The translations under genes and the position numbers were made by a program. The notes under the pieces are model-generated. The model was given only the letters and a program-made list of their open reading frames with translations. It was not told the DNA's origin and made no database searches. Of a stretch of DNA of 64,000 bases, positions 26,123 to 33,376 are shown in pieces; within the stretch, counting starts at the first letter, position 1, and every line of letters begins with the position of its first letter. This DNA is from Variovorax sp. PAMC26660 (GTDB taxonomy: Bacteria > Pseudomonadota > Gammaproteobacteria > Burkholderiales > Burkholderiaceae_C), in assembly GCF_014302995.1 (NCBI RefSeq), contig NZ_CP060295.1, positions 1,178,001 to 1,242,000 of the forward strand, in the 5' to 3' direction.

Positions 26123-26378
26123 CTTTGAACTCCTGGGTTGACTTGGCATCGGCGCTCTGGCGCTTCGCGAGCGCGTGGCGCATACCGCGGCTGACCTGCG
26201 CTGCCGTGTCGATGAGGCCTTGGTGGGAGCTGATCAGGTTGGTGAGCTGGCCCACGGTCTGCGCGTCCTGCTTGGCGGTTGTTTCCGCAACGCCATCGGC
26301 GTGCCCGACATACAAACCGCCGCCCGCGCTGGCCACCGAAGCAAGTACGAGGGCGAGCAGCCAGTAAGCGGCGCTCAA
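25965..26378 (-). CDS. Rz-like inner-membrane spanin
   Basis: 137 aa. No ATG is available. A TTG at 26378, with GGAGGT 5 bases before it and a 4-base overlap with the lysin stop, is the likely start. An N-terminal membrane anchor (AAYWLLALVLASVASAGGGL) precedes a periplasmic coiled coil containing Gln/Lys/Ala heptads, then a C-terminus overlapping Rz1. It forms the inner-membrane half of the spanin complex. Confidence 0.8.
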   Translation of the reverse strand: MSAAYWLLALVLASVASAGGGLYVGHADGVAETTAKQDAQTVGQLTNLISSHQGLIDTAAQVSRGMRHALAKRQSADAKSTQEFKDGLTPTAGDRAGCLFPADSMRQLAQAHARAAEAAASGIHLALPSANPTADRP

Positions 26379-27040
26379 AGGGCACCTCCCCAGGAGGCAT
26401 AGCGCGGCTGCAGGTCGACCAGGATGCGTCGGGGGTAGCCGAGGTTCTCGGCGCAGTGGCTGCGATGACGCTTTGCACTGCCGCAGGCAGCATCGACCGC
26501 CGCCCGATCCGGGCCTGCAGCGTTGCGCGCCTCGGCCTGCCAATGGCCCAGACCGCCGTTGTACCCACGCAGCGCCACCCACATGCGATCGCGCTGGCCG
26601 TAGGTCTTCGGCGTTCGCTCGAAAAGGTAGAGGTCGTAGGTGACCAGCGCACGCATCGCCCACGACGGATTGAAAGGCTGGTTGGCCTTCAGCGCCGGGT
26701 CCACGCCTGCGATCCACTGTGAGGTCCCGGGCATGAACTGCGCGAGCCCGGCCGCACCGACCTGCGACACGGCGCCAGGTCGCCAGCCGGACTCCTGGTG
26801 GATCTGCGCGGCGAAGGTGGCCACGGGCGCCTCCAGGCCCCACACCGCCCGCGCAGTGCGCGTCAGCTCGGCGCGGTAGCCGTTGGCCGCCTGCGGCACC
26901 TGAGCGCGGGCCGAACTGGGCCAGACCAACCAGGTGACGAACAACGCCAGCATGACGGCCCAGACGACCAGCTTGGCGTTGCGCCGCCACCGGGCGACCC
27001 GAACGAGATCCCGCTCGAATGCTTCGTCTCGGGTGAACAT
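26375..27040 (-). CDS. Lytic transglycosylase endolysin with N-terminal membrane anchor
   Basis: 221 aa from the ATG at 27040. A membrane segment (about residues 24-46, KLVVWAVMLALFVTWLVWPS) may be a signal-anchor that keeps the enzyme in the inner membrane until the holin acts. The SLT domain shows FAAQIHQESGWRPGAVSQVG, with the catalytic Glu in QES, then GLAQFMPGT and GYNGGLGHW. It cleaves the peptidoglycan glycan strand. It overlaps holin by one base and Rz by four. Confidence 0.92.
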   Translation of the reverse strand: MFTRDEAFERDLVRVARWRRNAKLVVWAVMLALFVTWLVWPSSARAQVPQAANGYRAELTRTARAVWGLEAPVATFAAQIHQESGWRPGAVSQVGAAGLAQFMPGTSQWIAGVDPALKANQPFNPSWAMRALVTYDLYLFERTPKTYGQRDRMWVALRGYNGGLGHWQAEARNAAGPDRAAVDAACGSAKRHRSHCAENLGYPRRILVDLQPRYASWGGAL

Positions 27041-27405
27041 CACAGGCCCAGGGCGATGCCGACGATCGCCACTCCGACCACGAGCGCACGCCGCAGCATG
27101 GCAAGCGCATAGACCATCTCGTATCCCTTCACCACCCGGTAGTCGGCGCCGAACTCGGGCTCGTCCGTGCCGAGCCGCCAGTCACGCTCCAGGAAGCCGT
27201 CAGGGCGCGCGTAGGGAAATAGCGCACGGTCCAGCCAGTAGCCCATGACGCCGGCCAGTACGACGAGCGCGGCTTTGTAGAGCACAACCGGCAGTTGGAC
27301 GGGCGAGATGATGGCGATGATGGCCAGCAGCACCACCGCCGCGGCGAGCCAAAGGGAGTTGCGCGGCGCGCGCAACCAGACAGGGATCGAATCGGACAGT
27401 TTCAC
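27040..27405 (-). CDS. Holin-like membrane protein
   Basis: 121 aa with two or three membrane helices (about residues 17-37, 39-58 and a C-terminal one around 102-121) and charged loops between them. It is first in the lysis cassette, directly upstream of the transglycosylase, as expected for a holin that triggers membrane opening. The start is a GTG with GGAG 6 bases upstream. It has no named family that I can confirm. Confidence 0.75.
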   Translation of the reverse strand: MKLSDSIPVWLRAPRNSLWLAAAVVLLAIIAIISPVQLPVVLYKAALVVLAGVMGYWLDRALFPYARPDGFLERDWRLGTDEPEFGADYRVVKGYEMVYALAMLRRALVVGVAIVGIALGL

Positions 27406-27554
27406 GTTGCGCTCCAGTAGAGGACATAGACCAGGGAGCGGTCAGTGTCTCGACGGAGCGGCGTGCAGTCTTATGACGGGGGTCAATATCTCGCGGGGCG
27501 TTCGGCCGGCACGATGGCCCGCCCGAATCCCCGGGCTACACCGAAGAAGGTTCC

Positions 27555-27989
27555 ATGACGGACATCAGCAAACACCCCATCCTGCGCGAGATCAGCACGG
27601 TGGTTTCAGCGATCGAATCCTGCGGCGCATCGCAGAAGTTGACCAGCGCGGTCATCCTGGCGAGCAGCCTCTACAAGTCGGCCGAAGCGTTGATCGACGC
27701 CCAGGCCGCGACCAAGGAAGTGCAAGCGCTCGCACGGCGGCTCACGCCCGCCGACATCGATGGCGCGATCGTTGACCGGCGCTTTCACCGACTGCCGGAG
27801 ACCGCAATCACGATCTGCGAGCTGACGCTGCGCAACGGTGCGAAGGTGCTGGGCCACAACTACGGCAGCATCGACCCGACGAAGCAAGACTGGGCGCAGG
27901 GCGAAGCCGCTGCGTTTGCGCTGGCACGCGAAAAGGTTTGGGAATTGGAGGGTTACCTCCTGCGGGAGCGGCTCCATGCTGCACAGTGA
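27555..27989 (+). CDS. N4 gp49 / Sf6 gp66-family phage protein
   Basis: 144 aa, MTDISKHPILREISTVVSAI ..., with LTPADIDGAIVDRRFHRLPE TAITICELTLRNG and WELEGYLLRERL, patterns of the gp49-like family found in many unrelated phages; its function is not established. It is on the + strand, opposite both neighbouring operons, separated from holin by 149 bases that must hold divergent promoters. It overlaps the next small gene by 14 bases. Confidence 0.85.
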   Translation: MTDISKHPILREISTVVSAIESCGASQKLTSAVILASSLYKSAEALIDAQAATKEVQALARRLTPADIDGAIVDRRFHRLPETAITICELTLRNGAKVLGHNYGSIDPTKQDWAQGEAAAFALAREKVWELEGYLLRERLHAAQ

Positions 27990-28200
27990 CCCGTACTGGC
28001 TGGTGTGGCGCACGGGGCGCGAGCCCGGTTTCCCGCCGAGGTTCCAACACACCAGCTATGCAGCAGCTCGTGCTGAAGCCGACTTACTGGCCCGGGAGAA
28101 TCGCGGCACGCAGTACGTTGTGCTGGAGACCGTCAGCGCCCACCGCGCGGTGGACATGGAGGTCGTTGACCTGCGACCCGATCGCGGGATTCCGTTCTGA
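27976..28200 (+). CDS. Small phage protein coupled to the gp49-like gene
   Basis: 74 aa from the ATG at 27976, with GGAG upstream and a 14-base overlap with the previous gene. MLHSDPYWLVWRTGREPGFP PRFQHTSYAAARAEADLLAR has a WxVWRxGR...H.S...A..EA.RLA pattern that recurs in small phage proteins. No function is known. Probably co-expressed with the gp49-like protein. Confidence 0.65.
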   Translation: MLHSDPYWLVWRTGREPGFPPRFQHTSYAAARAEADLLARENRGTQYVVLETVSAHRAVDMEVVDLRPDRGIPF

Positions 28201-28218
28201 CTGGGAGCGCTCGGCTGC

Positions 28219-29175
28219 CTATCCCCCGCCCAACACCTTGCCGGTAGGGCCCTTTCCTTGTTGCGCGTGCTCCCAGAGCGCTTCTCTGTATCCCTGGGTC
28301 GCTTGTGTACCCGAAGCAATGAATTTCACTTTCATGGCCTCGTATGCGGACCCTATCTTCTCCGTTCCGCCCGGGTAATTGAACTCCTTGAGACGCAGGA
28401 GCATGGCGCCTTGCCGGCCGTGCCCAATCTGCACGAACGGATCACCTAGGGCGAGTTTTTCAATCGCCTCCTCTGAAAGCCCTGTTTTCTTTGAAACCGT
28501 GCCCACGGTCGACCACTCAAACTCCGAACTCGCCAGCACCTCTCGAATGCGCTCCCGCTGCTTTTCCTCCATGTCCCACAGTTCGGAGAGAGGCCCGGGC
28601 TGCGTTGGCGCGCTGGATTCTTTGTGTGGCTGCGAAGGAGTCGACTTGTTCTCCTCCGGCGTAGGCGCAGGCTCGTCGGCGGCTAGGGCATCCTCAATGT
28701 CCGACAGGTCGATGTCAGTCTCGAAGCCATCGTTGACTGCTTTAGGCTTGCGGCCACGCTTTGCACCGGTCGTCGAAATTGAATTTGGTGGGGGAGTTTT
28801 GTCCTCGATCAGTCCCACCAATTCGCCGCCCAACTTCTCCAGGCGCTCCTTCAGCGCGCCCAGAGCCTCGTGATCTTTTCGGATCGACTCCATCCTCGTG
28901 CGGATGTCATCGCTGGCTTCGAGCAGCGACTTGCGAGCAGCCCGAACGTCGAACCCGAAGAAGCCCACGGCGAGCGCGGCAAAGACAGCGAGAAAGATAC
29001 CTGCAGCCCATGCAGCCACCTTCACGAAAGTGACCAAGTCTCGATCGAGCGTCAGCGTGACTTGTTGAGGTCCGGCAGGAGCGACCGACTGCGCGGAGAC
29101 CGCCATTGCGGCAAACGCCAGCGCAAGCACGGCAAGATACCGCGCGGATGATGGCAAACAAGGCCTAGGGCTCAT
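28219..29175 (-). CDS. Secreted-signal plus transmembrane protein with cytoplasmic winged-helix-like domain
   Basis: 318 aa, not a recognised family. Order: signal peptide (1-28), short exported stretch, membrane helix (about 50-73), a coiled coil (75-125), a Lys/Arg patch KRGRKPKA (about 139-146), an acidic/Pro-rich linker (150-200), and a C-terminal domain whose SEFEWSTVGTVSKKTGLSEE AIEKL looks like a winged helix, ending Gly-rich. This suggests a membrane-tethered sensor or exclusion factor. It is the distal gene of the repressor operon, 34 bases after the DUF4124 gene, and so is probably expressed in lysogens. The linker may be disordered. Confidence 0.7.
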   Translation of the reverse strand: MSPRPCLPSSARYLAVLALAFAAMAVSAQSVAPAGPQQVTLTLDRDLVTFVKVAAWAAGIFLAVFAALAVGFFGFDVRAARKSLLEASDDIRTRMESIRKDHEALGALKERLEKLGGELVGLIEDKTPPPNSISTTGAKRGRKPKAVNDGFETDIDLSDIEDALAADEPAPTPEENKSTPSQPHKESSAPTQPGPLSELWDMEEKQRERIREVLASSEFEWSTVGTVSKKTGLSEEAIEKLALGDPFVQIGHGRQGAMLLRLKEFNYPGGTEKIGSAYEAMKVKFIASGTQATQGYREALWEHAQQGKGPTGKVLGGG

Positions 29176-29209
29176 GGCGTGACTCTCCGTTCTTTTGGCG
29201 TACGTGGCG

Positions 29210-29836
29210 TCACAGGCGTGCAGCGCAGGCCTGCGCCGCTGCTAGGCTTTGCTTCATGCCGTCTGTCGAGAGCGCGTCCGAATCGCGCAAGGTGTCGTAA
29301 GGCCAGAACCTTAGGCGCAGCTTGATGGATCGGGCGCCGTTGAGCTGGTCGATCAGTTGATCCTGCGCGACAGACGAGAAGCCGACCGCGTGCTGATTGA
29401 TCGAGCGCGTGATCGGGAGGAACTCGTTGGCATCGACTTTGATGCCCATGCCACTGAGATCGTTGTGAAAGAGGTCGCCGCCGACATCGATCGTTCGCAC
29501 GGTCACGGCACGCGCACCCTTCCCAAACGTCACTAGCACGCGCGCTGCAACAGCGTTTCGCGACGCCATAACGTAGGTGTACGGAGACCCCGCAAAGCAT
29601 GCGACGGTGCCAGTCATTTCGTCTTGCTGGCGAATGAACTCCCAACGCTCGCCAGGCCGACTTCCGGCGCCCCACGTCTTGACCTCATCGGTGGCCTTGC
29701 TGACGCCTGGGCACTGCGCCTCCTGGTAGGTCACTTTGCCGTCTGCGGCAGTGCATTTGTTGATGGCCCACGCCGGCGCTGCCGCCGATAGCGCCAGTGC
29801 AGCGGCGGCCAGCACCCTCACCCTCGATCTGCTCAT
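29210..29836 (-). CDS. Exported DUF4124-domain protein
   Basis: 208 aa. The signal peptide ends APAWA-I. The first mature segment (INKCTAADGKVTYQEAQCPG) is a DUF4124 motif, a small two-cysteine domain of unknown role common in Betaproteobacteria. The remaining ~150 residues are unassigned, with a Cys near residue 80 and another near the end (AAQACAARL). Its start overlaps the membrane protein gene by 4 bases, tying it to the lysogeny operon. Likely periplasmic, and a candidate partner of the membrane protein in changing the host surface. Confidence 0.78.
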   Translation of the reverse strand: MSRSRVRVLAAAALALSAAAPAWAINKCTAADGKVTYQEAQCPGVSKATDEVKTWGAGSRPGERWEFIRQQDEMTGTVACFAGSPYTYVMASRNAVAARVLVTFGKGARAVTVRTIDVGGDLFHNDLSGMGIKVDANEFLPITRSINQHAVGFSSVAQDQLIDQLNGARSIKLRLRFWPYDTLRDSDALSTDGMKQSLAAAQACAARL

Positions 29837-30309
29837 CGTCGGGCTCCTTTGCGCCTTGCAAGAACGGCCCGCAAGCCATCGATGTTCGCTTGAGCCTGTG
29901 CCGCCACGATGCCCTCGACGCGGCGGATTCGGGTCATCCAGATCCCGATAGGCGTCAACAACAAAACGGAGCCACCAACAAACCACCACTCGATGCCTTC
30001 AATAACACCGGCCGGCCCACTGGTCAGACTCAGAATGCTCGCCCCAATCCTTGCCACCATCCCGAGCAAGATCGCGGCCATCAGCATCGAAGGTATGTTG
30101 AACCAGTAGCGGCGCCAAGCTCGCCAGAACACCGCGCGCTCCTCTCTCAAGGACTCAACAAGTTCGTCGGTCGGCAGTTCCCACCAGGGCATTTCGGGCA
30201 CTCCTTCTGCGGGGTAGCCCGACGTCCAGTAGTGATTGTGGTTTGTGATGCTTCCAGCCGCGACCTGGCCTGCGTCTCCGTGAATCTCAATGCCCCCACC
30301 GTTCTTCAT
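29833..30309 (-). CDS. Two-helix membrane protein with N-terminal IHG..GQ motif
   Basis: 158 aa. The N-terminus reads MKNGGGIEIHGDAGQVAAGS ITNHNHYW, a Gly-rich beta-like motif; then a polar segment and two membrane helices (about 77-98 and 107-128) with a basic C-tail. The repressor encoded just upstream ends with a related VVIHGRVGQSIQGDV motif. The gene starts inside the repressor stop (4-base overlap), so it is made in lysogens. Such small phage membrane proteins often block superinfection; that is inference. Confidence 0.75.
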   Translation of the reverse strand: MKNGGGIEIHGDAGQVAAGSITNHNHYWTSGYPAEGVPEMPWWELPTDELVESLREERAVFWRAWRRYWFNIPSMLMAAILLGMVARIGASILSLTSGPAGVIEGIEWWFVGGSVLLLTPIGIWMTRIRRVEGIVAAQAQANIDGLRAVLARRKGARR

Positions 30310-30755
30310 TTTCCCCTCGGCTTTTTTGGCTTCCCCATGTCGATGGAGAAGCTGCTTTGTTCGACATCGCCCTGTATCGACTGCCCCACGCGGCCATGAA
30401 TGACCACACCAGGCGAGCCCGTGGGTGGTGCACCCCCAGCTGACACGAGCGCACCGAGCGCTGCCTTGCGCACCGCCGGGGAGGCATCTCGGTAGAAGTC
30501 AACCATCGTTCGCTCTTCGGACGACAGAACGCGGAACTCTGCCTCGCCGCCGCCGAGGATGTAGTTCAGGTCAGCGCCCATGTCGCGGCGCATCACAAGC
30601 AACGAGCTGCCATCAGGTAGCCGCTTGCCTGTCTCCCATCCAGTCACTGACTTTCGATCTACGCCGATTCGAGAGGCGAACTCGGCCTGCGTGAGCTTCC
30701 CGCGCAGACCTTGGATACGCCTCCCCACCTCGGCAAACGGCCCCTCTTGGGTCAT
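30306..30755 (-). CDS. Lysogeny repressor (XRE-type HTH)
   Basis: 149 aa from the ATG at 30755; a GTG at 30770 is possible but would lie within the operator. The N-terminal helix-turn-helix is clear (LTQAEFASRIGVDRKSVTGW ETGKRLPDG). A short middle region follows, then a C-terminal VVIHGRVGQSIQGDV motif and a basic tail. No LexA-type Ser/Lys protease domain is present, so induction is unlikely to depend on RecA-driven self-cleavage. It sits where the lysogenic and early operons diverge, next to three copies of the GGGCAAT half-site. Confidence 0.88.
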   Translation of the reverse strand: MTQEGPFAEVGRRIQGLRGKLTQAEFASRIGVDRKSVTGWETGKRLPDGSSLLVMRRDMGADLNYILGGGEAEFRVLSSEERTMVDFYRDASPAVRKAALGALVSAGGAPPTGSPGVVIHGRVGQSIQGDVEQSSFSIDMGKPKKPRGK

Positions 30756-30790
30756 AAATTGCCCTTGCACATGGGCAATTTATTGCCCAT
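30756..30790. promoter_or_regulatory. Repressor operator cluster
   Basis: AAATTGCCC (30756-30764) and GGGCAATTT (30773-30781) form a perfect 9-bp inverted repeat with an 8-base spacer, and a third half-site ATTGCCC (30782-30788) follows, making a second, tightly spaced inverted repeat with the middle one. The cluster overlaps the candidate early promoter and abuts the repressor start. Confidence 0.75.
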
Positions 30791-30793
30791 AAT
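30765..30793 (+). promoter_or_regulatory. Candidate early (transposase operon) promoter
   Basis: TTGCAC (30765-30770), a 17-base spacer and CATAAT (30788-30793) form a sigma70-type promoter lying wholly across the operator half-sites, so repressor binding would block it. It points at the early operon starting at 30861. Confidence 0.65.
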
Positions 30794-30806
30794 CCAGCAC
30801 ACACAA
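30778..30806 (-). promoter_or_regulatory. Candidate lysogenic promoter of the repressor operon
   Basis: On the - strand TTGTGT (30801-30806), 17 bases and ATAAAT (30778-30783) precede the repressor ATG at 30755, leaving a short leader. The -10 lies within the operator, allowing autoregulation. The match is modest and alternatives nearby exist. Confidence 0.45.
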
Positions 30807-30860
30807 GTTTCAACAAACGCGCATCAACGCCAATTGATGCACACAAAACGGAACGCAGAA

Positions 30861-31100
30861 ATGCCACTGAAAACCCGGCAGCAAGTCCGCGAAGAATTCG
30901 GCCGCAATGGATGGTCCTACTCGGGCTGGGCGCGAAAGTACAACTACTCCTCGGCCCTGGTCTCGGAAATCCTGAGGGACGACGACAGGACTCCTCGGCG
31001 CAAATGTCTGCGCGGTGAGAGTCACAACATCGCCGTCCAACTCGGCCTCAAGGAGGGCAAGGTTTCCCGTGCCCACCTACCCACCATGTCGCCGGCCTGA
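30861..31100 (+). CDS. BcepMu gp16-like early regulator
   Basis: 79 aa, MPLKTRQQVREEFGRNGWSY SGWARKYNYSSALVSEILRD, with a central helix-turn-helix and the closing AVQLGLKEGKV seen in BcepMu gp16-family DNA-binding proteins. First gene of the early operon; in this position it should act as Ner/Cro do, shutting off the repressor promoter. An ATG at 30837 would add eight residues; 30861 is preferred for family agreement. Confidence 0.82.
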   Translation: MPLKTRQQVREEFGRNGWSYSGWARKYNYSSALVSEILRDDDRTPRRKCLRGESHNIAVQLGLKEGKVSRAHLPTMSPA

Positions 31101-31237
31101 GCCCGCACCATGTTGGGCTTTCATCTTACATACGGTTTCCCTTTCCTGTCGTTAAGACAATTTTGGGTGATCGGCTCGCGGGCCACTAGCCCCAGCAGCG
31201 CTTTTTCTTTGGAAGCGCCAATCGGAGGCGTCCGAGC

Positions 31238-31723
31238 ATGACTCCAATTGGCCGCCGCAATTGGAAGCGTCTGCGGGCCACCAGCCTCCGCCATGCGCTG
31301 GAGCTGTGCAAGGACCACGCTCGCGAAAAGCTCAATCGTTCGGTAGAGGGCATCGCCTCCGAAATGGGCATCGCCGACCACTGGACGGTCTACAAGTGGC
31401 TGCAGACGGGCCGCATCCCCGCGATCCTCATCCGCCCCTTCGAGACGGCCTGCGGCATCGACTTCGTGACGCGCTGGCTCGCGGCCAGCAGCGGGCGCAT
31501 GTTGGTTGACATCCCCTCGGGCCGCGCGCTCAAGGACACCGACCTGGTCGAACTGCATTCCGGCTTCAGCCAGGCGCTGAAGCTGATCACGGACTTCTAC
31601 GCCGGCAACGCGGATGCCGAAACGACCGGCGCCGCGCTCTCTACCCATCTGGAAAACGTCGCATGGCACCGCGCCAACGTGACGCAGCACAGCGCCCCCG
31701 AACTCGACTTCGATTCCGAATGA
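31238..31723 (+). CDS. Early-region HTH DNA-binding protein
   Basis: 161 aa. It begins basic (MTPIGRRNWKRLRATSLRHA LELCKDHAREK), followed by GIASEMGIADHWTVYKWLQT GRIP, a convincing helix-turn-helix, then a helical C-terminal half. GGAGG lies 10 bases before the ATG. The 137-base gap before it contains AT-rich sequence and may carry another promoter. Likely a phage regulator of B3/BcepMu-type; its target is unknown. Confidence 0.75.
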   Translation: MTPIGRRNWKRLRATSLRHALELCKDHAREKLNRSVEGIASEMGIADHWTVYKWLQTGRIPAILIRPFETACGIDFVTRWLAASSGRMLVDIPSGRALKDTDLVELHSGFSQALKLITDFYAGNADAETTGAALSTHLENVAWHRANVTQHSAPELDFDSE

Positions 31724-31734
31724 CAGGACCCGCC

Positions 31735-32115
31735 ATGTCTACCTTCGCCAACTCTTCATTGTTCCGGGCCGTCATCGGCTCACGCCTCCACGATTGCGAG
31801 TTCGTGGTCTTCTTCGATTGCCCGATGGGAGAGCCCCCCGCGTGCCACGTCGAAGACCTCGTGGCCGCTGTGTGGCATGTCGGTGCGCAAGACCTCGACA
31901 TCTACAACGTCAACAGCGAGCGCGAGCTGATCGAACAGGCGATCGCAGGCCCGGCCACGGGTGACCTCCGCCTGTTCGAGACCGGCGCCTATCAGAGTCA
32001 CCCGATGTTCGCCGACCCCTCGCGCACGCTGTTCCTGGTGCGCCCCTCGACGCAGATGCGCCTGGCTGCCGCGCAGATCCTGCTGCCCATCGTCAGCGAG
32101 TCGGCGCCGGCATGA
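31735..32115 (+). CDS. Early-region protein of unknown function
   Basis: 126 aa from the ATG at 31735 (AGGA 7 bases upstream); an ATG at 31720 is an alternative. Patterns LHDCEFVVFFDCP, VAAVWHVGAQDLDIYNVNSE and a Leu/Arg-rich end. It is not recognised. It overlaps the next gene by 4 bases within the early operon. Coding character is good and no frameshift was seen. Confidence 0.7.
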   Translation: MSTFANSSLFRAVIGSRLHDCEFVVFFDCPMGEPPACHVEDLVAAVWHVGAQDLDIYNVNSERELIEQAIAGPATGDLRLFETGAYQSHPMFADPSRTLFLVRPSTQMRLAAAQILLPIVSESAPA

Positions 32116-32423
32116 GCGCGGATGACAACAAGGGCAGCGCCCAGGTGCTTCGCGCGTTGCGCATGGTCACCTGCCTTGCCGCCGAGCCGCTGCGCGGCCT
32201 CTCCAACAAGGATTTGGCAGAGGCGTTGCACGTCCCCCCCAGCTACATCACCCGCACCGCTGAATCGCTCGTCGAGGCGGGCTGGGTGATGAAGGACGAA
32301 ACCACCGGGCGCTTTCGCATCGCCCGCGAAGCAGCCCGCGTGGGCATCAAGACGATGGCCGCCCTGGACCAGCACGAGAAGCAGCTGGCCGAGGTGCGCC
32401 GCAATTTCACGATCACCGACTAA
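32112..32423 (+). CDS. Early winged-helix regulator (IclR-like N-terminal domain)
   Basis: 103 aa. AQVLRALRMVTCLAAEPLRG LSNKDLAEALHVPPSYITRT AESLVEAGWV followed by FRIAREAARVG is the winged helix-turn-helix seen at the N-terminus of IclR regulators, but without the ligand domain. It is a stand-alone DNA-binding protein in the early operon, upstream of the transposase. Confidence 0.8.
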   Translation: MSADDNKGSAQVLRALRMVTCLAAEPLRGLSNKDLAEALHVPPSYITRTAESLVEAGWVMKDETTGRFRIAREAARVGIKTMAALDQHEKQLAEVRRNFTITD

Positions 32424-32439
32424 CCAAGGAAGAAAAGCA

Positions 32440-33363
32440 ATGGCACGAACAAAGACAGCATTGACCGTGGTGGAGGCGCCTCAGGTCAACGAGGCGGCTC
32501 TCGAACGCGCGGAGAGCGCCAGCGTCGAGCTGGCCCACCTGGAGGACGCAGCCAGCGAGCGCGCCGCCTTGATGGCCAAGGAGCTGGGCTACGAAGGCTC
32601 GCTCGACGTTGGCGCGCTGGAGGATGGCATCCGCTTCTATCAGCGCCGCACGGTCGAGGCGATCCTCGAAACCGGCAAGCGCCTGGCGCTGCTCAAAGAG
32701 CAGACTCCGCACGGCGAATTCACCAAGCGCGTGGAGCTGCTCGGCTTCAGCGGACCCACCGCCCGCCGGTTCATCCATGCCGCCGCGAAGACCGCCAAAT
32801 CGCTCAATTTGAGCGATTTGAGCACCAAGGTGAAGAACGCCAGCGCGTTCCTGGAGCTGGTCACCCACGACGATGACGTGCTCGAAAGCCTCGGCGAGCT
32901 GGACGACATCGACCGCATGAGCGCCACGCAACTGCGCGAGGCGCTGCGCCAGTCCGAGAAGGACTCCCAGTTCAACGCCGAGAAGCGCCAGAAGGCCGAG
33001 CAGCGCGCCGACGCGCTGGAGAAGAAGCTCGGGGGCAAGCGCCCGGTGGTGGTGCCGCTGGACGAGCGCATAACCCCGTTCCAGCTCGAAATCACCGAGC
33101 GCCAGAGCCTGATCGAGAAGGCGGTCGCCGCGCACCTGGAAAGCGCCACCGCGCTGGAGACATGGTGGATGGCCGAGCTGGAGGGCGACCAGGACGGCGC
33201 CGAAATGCCGCAGAGCGTCAAGCTGGTGCTGCTCACGCTCGATGACGCGGTCAACCGCACCGCGTCCCTGGTGGGCGCCTTGCAGAACGAGCTGGAGACC
33301 CGCTTCGGCGCGGACATCAGCGCGGCCCGCCAGTACTTCATGTCCACCGGTGATCGTGGCTGA
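32440..33363 (+). CDS. DUF3102-like early protein
   Basis: 307 aa. The stretch FYQRRTVEAILETGKRLALL KEQTPHGEFTKRVELLGFSG PTARRFIHAA is typical of DUF3102-type proteins of phages and plasmids (function unknown, possibly DNA binding). A coiled coil follows (about 165-205, QSEKDSQFNAEKRQKAEQRA). It directly precedes the transposase gene, as in B3-like phages. Confidence 0.8.
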   Translation: MARTKTALTVVEAPQVNEAALERAESASVELAHLEDAASERAALMAKELGYEGSLDVGALEDGIRFYQRRTVEAILETGKRLALLKEQTPHGEFTKRVELLGFSGPTARRFIHAAAKTAKSLNLSDLSTKVKNASAFLELVTHDDDVLESLGELDDIDRMSATQLREALRQSEKDSQFNAEKRQKAEQRADALEKKLGGKRPVVVPLDERITPFQLEITERQSLIEKAVAAHLESATALETWWMAELEGDQDGAEMPQSVKLVLLTLDDAVNRTASLVGALQNELETRFGADISAARQYFMSTGDRG

Positions 33364-33376
33364 GGTGGACGAGGCC

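Noticed and set aside
30306..30755. Repressor considered as a LexA/CI-type self-cleaving protein
   Set aside because: Only about 85 residues follow the HTH and no Ser-Lys protease pattern is visible.
31121..31690. 189-codon - strand frame in the early region
   Set aside because: Opposite a well-started HTH gene at 31238-31723 and against the early operon's direction.
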